A stretch of DNA of 64,000 bases, from contig NZ_JAPEQG010000001.1 of assembly GCF_026339735.1 (NCBI RefSeq), forward strand, positions 3,906,001 through 3,970,000, given 5' to 3'. Positions 59,311 through 64,000 of the stretch are shown here, one piece after another; position 1 is the stretch's first letter, and the number at the start of each line of letters is the position of its first letter. The notes beneath the pieces were generated by a model. That model was not told the origin of the DNA. It worked only from the letters and a program-made list of their open reading frames with translations, and searched no databases. The stretch is from Streptomyces sp. NBC_01669 (GTDB taxonomy: Bacteria > Actinomycetota > Actinomycetes > Streptomycetales > Streptomycetaceae). Position numbers and translations under genes: made by a program.

Positions 59311-59339
59311 GAGCGTCGGCCTCCTTCCGGGTGATGAGG

Positions 59340-59519
59340 ACCGCTCAGAAGGGGCCGGGAAAGACGAAACGCCCCGGCACAAGTGCCAGGGCGCAGCTCG
59401 ACCGGACAGAGTCCGGGAGCTTTCCACAGTCACCTGCGCAGGTCGTCCGCACTCAACGGATCCTTCGGTCACTGCTCCCCCTTGCGAGAGCGCAGCAACG
59501 ACCAGCGGTCTTTGGCTTC
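59340..59519 (-). ncRNA. L10 ribosomal protein leader
   Basis: The minus-strand leader between the promoter and rplJ holds segments I recognise from the actinobacterial L10 leader (CGAAGGATCCGTTGAGTGCG, GACCTGCGCAGGTGACTGTG) and a hairpin CCCGGACTCTGTCCGG. L10, alone or with L12, binds this region to repress translation when in excess. Exact ends are approximate. Confidence 0.78.
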
Positions 59520-59525
59520 TGTAGG

Positions 59526-59555
59526 AGAGTACGCGACCGGGGTCGCGCCGAGCAA
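59526..59555 (-). promoter_or_regulatory. Promoter of rplJL
   Basis: TTGCTC (59550-59555) and TACTCT (59526-59531) on the minus strand, spacer 18 nt. It starts the transcript just upstream of the L10 leader. Confidence 0.65.
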
Positions 59556-59585
59556 ATCCGTCCCGGTTCGGGCGGTGCGGGAGGT

Positions 59586-59966
59586 TTAAGACGCGCCCGC
59601 GGTGCTGCCCTGCTGCTGCTCCACGAGCTTCTGGAAGTCGACCGTGACCCGGGTGCCGTAGTCGCTGCAGAACACCGCCCGATCCAGCTCTCCGGTCTTC
59701 ATCCGGCCGCGCTCGGTCTTCTTCACCAGCAGGTCGTTCTTGTCGACCCAGATGTCGACCTTCTCCGTCGCGATGCCCGCGCCGCTGAGCTGCTTCTTGA
59801 CGGCGGCGATCGGATCGACACGCACACAGGCCGTTGCCGCGGTCCCCGCTCTTCCCGCCGCCGGCGTCGTCCCCTGCGCCACAGGCCGCGACCGATGTCA
59901 GCGCCGCTGCCACCGCGTCTGCCACCGCGTCGACAGTCCCACGCGCCGCACGGTACTTGTCCTCAT
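59586..59966 (-). pseudogene. Frameshifted lipoprotein gene between rplJ and rplA
   Basis: ATG at 59966 opens MRTSTVRRVG, then this frame stops at TGA after 22 codons. A second frame carries a lipoprotein-like signal (AVAAALTSVAACGAGDD, lipobox VAAC). The first frame resumes to encode DPIAAVKKQLSGAGIATEKV and RMKTGELDRAVFCSDYGTRV down to the stop at 59586. Two compensating indels would restore one lipoprotein of about 120 residues. I recall small putative lipoprotein genes at this place in Streptomyces. Either the gene is decayed or the assembly has errors here. Confidence 0.55.
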
Positions 59967-60119
59967 GTCCGTTCCCCCCTCGTCGCACTGTCGCCCCGTA
60001 CCGGCGCGGGGCCGGACAGCTGCTCGTACGTACGGACACGAGGACGGGCCCCGCACCTCGAAAGGTTGCGGGGCCCGTCAATGTCACACGTGACACGGCT
60101 TTCGTACGAGCGCGGAGGC

Positions 60120-60842
60120 TCAGACGGCGGCCGGGTCCTCCTCGACGAGGAGGTTACGGGTGCGGTTGGCGTCCAGCGGGATGCCGGGGCCCATCGTGGT
60201 GGCCAGGGTGGCCTTCTTGATGTAGCGGCCCTTGGCGGCGGACGGCTTCAGACGGAGGATCTCCTCCAGCGCCGCGGCGTAGTTCTCGACCAGCTTCGTG
60301 TCATCGAAGGAGACCTTGCCGATGATGAAGTGCAGGTTCGAGTGCTTGTCGACGCGGAACTCGATCTTGCCGCCCTTGATGTCGTTGACAGCCTTCGCGA
60401 CATCGGGGGTGACCGTACCGGTCTTCGGGTTCGGCATCAGACCACGCGGACCGAGCACGCGGCCGAGACGGCCGACCTTGCCCATGAGGTCCGGAGTGGC
60501 GACGACGGCGTCGAAGTCCAGACGGCCCTTCGCCACCTCGTCGATGAGCTCGTCGGCGCCGACGATGTCGGCGCCCGCGGCTTCCGCGGCCGCAGCACGG
60601 TCACCGGTCGCGAAGACCAGGACCCGGGCGGTCTTGCCGGTGCCGTGCGGGAGGTTCACGGTGCCACGGACCATCTGGTCGGCCTTGCGCGGGTCTACAC
60701 CCAGGCAGAACGCGACCTCGACGGTGCCGTCGAACTTCGTGGTGGCGGTGTCCTTGGCGAGACGGACGGCCTCGAGGGGGGCGTAGTTCCGCTCCCGGTC
60801 GACCTTGGCGTCCGCAGCGCGGAGGTTCTTGCTGCGCTTCAC
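60120..60842 (-). CDS. rplA: Ribosomal protein L1 (uL1)
   Basis: A 240-residue protein of the L1 stalk that moves E-site tRNA. GTG at 60842 gives VKRSKNLRAADAKVDRERNY with AGGAG upstream; the open frame continues to 60902 without conservation. It has VNLPHGTGKTARVLVF, GPRGLMPNPKTGTVT and GKVSFDDTKLVENY. It follows rplK after 79 nt. Confidence 0.98.
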   Translation of the reverse strand: MKRSKNLRAADAKVDRERNYAPLEAVRLAKDTATTKFDGTVEVAFCLGVDPRKADQMVRGTVNLPHGTGKTARVLVFATGDRAAAAEAAGADIVGADELIDEVAKGRLDFDAVVATPDLMGKVGRLGRVLGPRGLMPNPKTGTVTPDVAKAVNDIKGGKIEFRVDKHSNLHFIIGKVSFDDTKLVENYAAALEEILRLKPSAAKGRYIKKATLATTMGPGIPLDANRTRNLLVEEDPAAV

Positions 60843-60921
60843 TTCTGCTCCTGTGGTTTCAGGTATGGAGGCGTGGTACGGGCCAGCGCTTGGCCCTGCC
60901 ACTGAAGGACTACGGGGCTGA

Positions 60922-61356
60922 TCAGCCCTCGACCGTGATGCCCATCGAACGGGCGGTGCCGGCGATGATCTTCGACGCGGCGTCCAGGTCGTTGGCGTTC
61001 AGGTCGGGCAGCTTGACCGTGGCGATCTCGCGGACCTGGGCGCTCGTGAGCTTCGCGACCTTGGTCTTGTGCGGCTCGCCGGAGCCCTTGTCCACACCTG
61101 CGGCCTTGAGGATGAGCTTGGCAGCCGGCGGGGTCTTCGTCACGAAGGTGAAGGAGCGGTCCTCGTAGACCGTGATCTCCACCGGCACGACCATGCCACG
61201 CTGCGACTCGGTCGCGGCGTTGTAGGCCTTGCAGAACTCCATGATGTTGACGCCGTGCTGGCCGAGCGCGGGGCCGACCGGCGGGGCCGGGTTGGCCGCA
61301 CCGGCGTTGATCTGGAGCTTGATAAGCCCCGTGACCTTCTTCTTCTTGGGAGGCAT
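60922..61356 (-). CDS. rplK: Ribosomal protein L11 (uL11)
   Basis: A 144-residue GTPase-centre protein, the binding partner of thiostrepton-type antibiotics with 23S rRNA. It starts [20 protein letters not shown], has [20 protein letters not shown] and the C-terminal [11 protein letters not shown]. The N-terminal proline-rich helix is intact. Confidence 0.99.
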
Positions 61357-61425
61357 TGCTCTCTCCGGGTCCTAGTGAGAGTTTTTCGCCGTCATCCGGT
61401 CATCCGGATGCAGGCATACCGCACA

Positions 61426-61453
61426 ACGATAACGGGTATAGCTGCGCGACCAA
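61426..61453 (-). promoter_or_regulatory. Candidate promoter of rplK-rplA
   Basis: TTGGTC (61448-61453) and TATCGT (61426-61431) on the minus strand, spacer 16 nt. It is directly downstream of the nusG terminator, where an rplK promoter is needed. Confidence 0.45.
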
Positions 61454-61500
61454 AAACCGAGCAGGTCAGAGAAGCTGCGAAGCCTCTCTGACCTGCTCGG
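61452..61500 (-). terminator. Rho-independent terminator of nusG
   Basis: A perfect 16-bp stem (61457-61472 with 61485-61500) with a 12-nt loop is followed on the minus strand by TTTTT. It is the most classical intrinsic terminator in the window and separates secE-nusG from rplK-rplA. Confidence 0.92.
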
Positions 61501-61532
61501 GTAGGCATGTGTCCAGGAGTCGGCGGAAACCG

Positions 61533-62405
61533 CTAGTTCTTCTGGATCTGGTCGAAGCTGAGCTCGACCGGGGTCTCGCGGCCGAAGATCTCGACGAGAC
61601 CCTTGACCTTCTTCGAGTCGGCGTTGATCTCGTTGATCGTCGCCTGCAGCGTCGCGAACGGGCCGTCGGTGACGGTGACGGAGTCGCCCACCTCGAAGTC
61701 CAGCACCTGGACCTCGACCTTGCGGGACGGAACCGGCTTGCCCTCGGCCTCCGCGGCCTCGCGGGCGGCCTTCTCCTCGGCCTCCGGGGCGAGCATCTTG
61801 ACGATCTCGTCCAGGGTCAGCGGGTACGGGTCGTAGGCGTTGCCCACGAAGCCGGTCACGCCGGGCGTGTTGCGGACGACGCCCCAGGACTCGTTCGTCA
61901 GGTCCATGCGCACCAGGACGTAACCCGGGAGCTTGTTCTGACGGACGTTCTTCCGTTCGCCGTTCTTGATCTGGACGATCTCTTCCTCGGGCACCTCGGC
62001 CTGGTAGATGAACTCCTCGACGTTGAGCGAGACGGCGCGCTGCTCCAGGTTGGCCTTCACACGCTTCTCGTAACCGGCGTAGGTGTGGATGACGTACCAC
62101 TCACCGGGGAGACCGCGGAGCTCGTCACGGAGCGCGGTGACGGCGTCGACGGGAGCGGCCGGCTCGGCCTCTTCCTCGGCCTCCTCGTCGCCCTCGGACG
62201 CGCTGTCCTCGTCCTCGGAGTCGGTCTCGTCCTCGGAGTCGGTCTCGTCCTCGACGTGCAGGGCGACCTGCTCGGCGGCCTCGTCGGCTTCGGCCTGGTC
62301 CGGCTCCACAGCGTCCGCCGCCTCGACGATCTCGAACTCGTCCTCGGCGGACTCGACGTCGCCCGCCGTCGCGTCGACGGCGTCGTTCAGGTTCGGGTCA
62401 GACAC
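61533..62405 (-). CDS. nusG: Transcription factor NusG with acidic N-terminal extension
   Basis: 290 residues from GTG 62405. Residues about 1-95 are an acidic extension (VEDETDSEDETDSEDEDSAS and similar). The NGN domain begins at WYVIHTYAGYEKRVKANLEQ, with VLVRMDLTNESWGVVRNTPG. The C-terminal KOW domain has VGDSVTVTDGPFATLQATIN. NusG binds RNA polymerase and links it to Rho or ribosomes. The extension makes it about 110 residues longer than E. coli NusG; such extensions occur in actinobacteria. Confidence 0.97.
   Translation of the reverse strand: MSDPNLNDAVDATAGDVESAEDEFEIVEAADAVEPDQAEADEAAEQVALHVEDETDSEDETDSEDEDSASEGDEEAEEEAEPAAPVDAVTALRDELRGLPGEWYVIHTYAGYEKRVKANLEQRAVSLNVEEFIYQAEVPEEEIVQIKNGERKNVRQNKLPGYVLVRMDLTNESWGVVRNTPGVTGFVGNAYDPYPLTLDEIVKMLAPEAEEKAAREAAEAEGKPVPSRKVEVQVLDFEVGDSVTVTDGPFATLQATINEINADSKKVKGLVEIFGRETPVELSFDQIQKN
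62213..62248 (-). repeat. Two perfect tandem 18-bp repeats in nusG
   Basis: Units at 62213-62230 and 62231-62248 are identical and encode the acidic TDSEDE repeat in the NusG extension. In-frame length means copy-number change would keep the protein open. Confidence 0.85.
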
Positions 62406-62478
62406 GGTGGCTGCTTCTTCCTGGATACAAATGGGTGGAACATGCGAAAGGGGCGCCCTTGGGGCGCCCTCCGCGGGA

Positions 62479-62766
62479 TCAGCCGAAGACGTACTTGATG
62501 ACCCGCTGGAACCCGAAGTCAATCACGGTCACAAGACCGATCATGACGACGACGAATACGATCACCACGGACGTGTACGTCGTGAGCTGGTTGCGAGTCG
62601 GCCAGACAACCTTGCGCAACTCGGCGATGATCTGGCGGTAGAACAGCGCGAGGCGGCCCAGAGGACCCTTCTTGCCGCGCTTGCCGCCCTTCCGAGTCTT
62701 CTTCTTCGACTCGGGCACTTCATCCTCAGCATCAGGCATGTCGATGGAGCCCACGGCGTCCGTCAC
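62479..62766 (-). CDS. secE: Protein translocase subunit SecE
   Basis: A 95-residue membrane protein that clamps SecY. GTG at 62766, with AGGTGAG upstream, gives VTDAVGSIDMPDAEDEVPES; ATG at 62790 would add eight residues but has no ribosome site. A basic stretch (KKKTRKGGKRGKKG) precedes the conserved amphipathic helix AELRKVVWPTRNQLTTYTSV and one membrane helix. It lies 73 nt before nusG. Confidence 0.97.
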   Translation of the reverse strand: MTDAVGSIDMPDAEDEVPESKKKTRKGGKRGKKGPLGRLALFYRQIIAELRKVVWPTRNQLTTYTSVVIVFVVVMIGLVTVIDFGFQRVIKYVFG

Positions 62767-62872
62767 GCTTCTCACCTGATTCCGGGTCATGGCCGTGCCG
62801 CGCCCGGTGGAGCCGCACGGCGGTGCATTGAAGTACGTACATGCGCACACATCCTGGCGAAGGAGTGTGTAG

Positions 62873-62945
62873 CAGGGCCGGAGGGACTTGAACCCCCAAC
62901 CGCTGGTTTTGGAGACCAGTGCTCTACCAATTGAGCTACGACCCT
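62873..62945 (-). tRNA. tRNA-Trp (anticodon CCA)
   Basis: The minus strand folds as a cloverleaf: acceptor AGGGTCG with CGGCCCT, D arm with AGCTCAATTGGTAGAGC, anticodon stem CTGGT/ACCAG enclosing CTCCAAA (anticodon CCA), and T arm GGGGGTTCAAGTCCCTC. Discriminator base G73; the 3' CCA end is not encoded. It lies upstream of secE, the usual place in Streptomyces. Confidence 0.97.
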
Positions 62946-63028
62946 TTGTGGTTTCCACCAACCTACCGCATCTTTCCCGGTAACCCGGGTGCAGCAACGG
63001 TGTGGCTGGTGAAGGCCAACGACAGGTG

Positions 63029-63058
63029 AGTGTACGTGCTCAGCGGCCCGGCGTCGAA
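63029..63058 (-). promoter_or_regulatory. Candidate promoter of tRNA-Trp-secE-nusG
   Basis: TTCGAC (63053-63058) and TACACT (63029-63034) on the minus strand, spacer 18 nt, about 80 nt upstream of the tRNA. The gap to the divergent aminotransferase gene (62946-63170) holds no gene. Confidence 0.5.
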
Positions 63059-63170
63059 CAGACAGCTCCCGACAACTCCTGGCCGCATGTTGTCCGCATG
63101 CTGTCCGAGTCCTGTCCGGTCCCTGAAACCCGTGTGCCCACGGGGATCGGGGTCTGGGACGATGGGGCCC

Positions 63171-64000
63171 ATGAGCGCTGCAACTTCTCCCTCCGAGCGC
63201 CGGGTCTCCGCCCGCATCGGTGCAATTTCCGAGTCCGCCACCCTCGCCGTCGACGCCAAGGCCAAGGCCCTCAAGGCCGCCGGCCGCCCGGTGATCGGCT
63301 TCGGTGCCGGCGAGCCCGACTTCCCGACCCCCGGCTACATCGTCGACGCCGCGGTCGAGGCCTGCCGCAACCCGAAGTACCACCGCTACACCCCCGCCGG
63401 CGGGCTCCCCGAGCTCAAGGCCGCCATTGCGGAGAAGACGCTGCGCGACTCCGGTTACGAGGTCGACGCCTCCCAGATCCTGGTGACCAACGGCGGCAAG
63501 CAGGCCATCTACGAGGCGTTCGCCGCGATCCTCGACCCGGGCGACGAGGTCATCGTCCCGGCGCCGTACTGGACCACCTACCCCGAGTCGATCCGTCTCG
63601 CCGGCGGTGTCCCGGTGGAGGTCGTGGCCGACGAGACCACCGGCTACCGGGTCTCCGTCGAGCAGCTGGAGGCGGCGCGCACCGAGCGTACGAAGGTCGT
63701 CCTGTTCGTCTCCCCGTCGAACCCGACCGGTGCGGTGTACAGCGAGGCCGACGCCAAGGCGATCGGCGAGTGGGCCGTCGAGCACGGCCTGTGGGTGCTG
63801 ACCGACGAGATCTACGAGCACCTGGTCTACGGCACCGCGAAGTTCACCTCGCTGCCGGCGCTCGTGCCCGCCCTGCGCGAGAAGTGCATCGTGGTCAACG
63901 GTGTCGCCAAGACGTACGCGATGACCGGCTGGCGCGTGGGCTGGCTCATCGGCCCGAAGGACGTCGTCAAGGCCGCGACCAACCTGCAGTCGCACGCCAC
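63171..64000 (+). CDS. aspC: Pyridoxal-phosphate aminotransferase, aspartate type (partial, 3' end outside window)
   Basis: 276 codons are visible. Class I aminotransferase features: FGAGEPDFPTPGYIVDAA, YHRYTPAGGLPELKAAIAEK, VTNGGKQAIYEAF, SPSNPTGAVY, DEIYEHLVY, and the cofactor lysine K247 in VAKTYAMTGWRVGW. It likely transfers amino groups between aspartate and 2-oxoglutarate. The gene beside tRNA-Trp-secE in Streptomyces is usually annotated so, but the substrate is inferred from family resemblance. Confidence 0.9.
   Translation, partial: MSAATSPSERRVSARIGAISESATLAVDAKAKALKAAGRPVIGFGAGEPDFPTPGYIVDAAVEACRNPKYHRYTPAGGLPELKAAIAEKTLRDSGYEVDASQILVTNGGKQAIYEAFAAILDPGDEVIVPAPYWTTYPESIRLAGGVPVEVVADETTGYRVSVEQLEAARTERTKVVLFVSPSNPTGAVYSEADAKAIGEWAVEHGLWVLTDEIYEHLVYGTAKFTSLPALVPALREKCIVVNGVAKTYAMTGWRVGWLIGPKDVVKAATNLQSHA

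Noticed and set aside
59586..59966. Programmed ribosomal frameshift in the broken lipoprotein gene
   Set aside because: Two shifts in opposite directions would be needed, and no slippery heptamer or obvious stimulatory structure was seen.
62213..62248. Short tandem repeats as a CRISPR array
   Set aside because: The two 18-bp units are adjacent without spacers and lie in frame in nusG. No cas gene or spacer-repeat pattern was seen anywhere in the window.

Overview
The window is high-GC actinobacterial DNA, almost certainly Streptomyces or a close relative. The reasons are GC-rich third codon positions, frequent GTG starts, and the gene order coaA, glmM, rpsI-rplM, truA-rplQ-rpoA, alpha/spc/S10 clusters, tuf-fusA-rpsG-rpsL, rpoCB, rplLJ, rplAK, nusG-secE-tRNA-Trp, aspC, which I recognise from Streptomyces chromosomes. 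It is a core-genome region holding most ribosomal protein genes and RNA polymerase, with a few accessory inserts. Gene functions are assigned from sequence motifs and remembered family knowledge; no database search was run.

Region 1 (1-9.4 kb) is accessory. A ROK repressor (cut by the window edge) diverges from a five-gene operon: family-5 binding lipoprotein, two permeases, a fused double ATPase and a ROK sugar kinase. The kinase and repressor suggest a sugar or oligosaccharide importer rather than a peptide importer. It is followed by a strong terminator, a decayed stretch, and an ECF sigma factor overlapping a CU044_5270-type membrane protein. Region 2 (9.5-19.9 kb) has coaA, a DUF389 membrane protein, glmM, rplM-rpsI, an ABC-F ATPase, two uncharacterised proteins and truA.

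Region 3 (20-37 kb, minus strand) is the alpha-spc-S10 ribosomal supercluster, from rpsJ down to rplQ. Many junctions overlap by one base or are 1-5 nt apart. It includes secY-adk-map-infA and a four-cysteine S4 between rpsK and rpoA.

Region 4 (37.5-42.1 kb, plus strand) is the most unusual part. Two tandem genes diverge from the S10 operon and together look like a complete RNA repair cassette. The first joins an RNA ligase to a polynucleotide kinase-like P-loop domain. The second, of 939 residues, strings together an MJ1316/DUF504 domain, an endonuclease/exonuclease/phosphatase domain, a 2H phosphoesterase and a poly(A)-polymerase-like nucleotidyltransferase. A U-tailed terminator closes the pair. 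A GNAT acetyltransferase and a PIG-L deacetylase-like lipoprotein with a propeller-like C-terminus follow.

Region 5 (45-64 kb) is the str operon (rpsL-rpsG-fusA-tuf), rpoB-rpoC, rplJ-rplL, a broken lipoprotein gene, rplK-rplA, and tRNA-Trp-secE-nusG, all on the minus strand, then the 5' part of an aspartate-type aminotransferase on the plus strand. Regulatory DNA is readable: an L10 leader, several sigma70-type promoters, strong hairpins at most operon ends, and a near-identical 25-nt hairpin motif in the 5' leaders of both rpsL and rpsJ.
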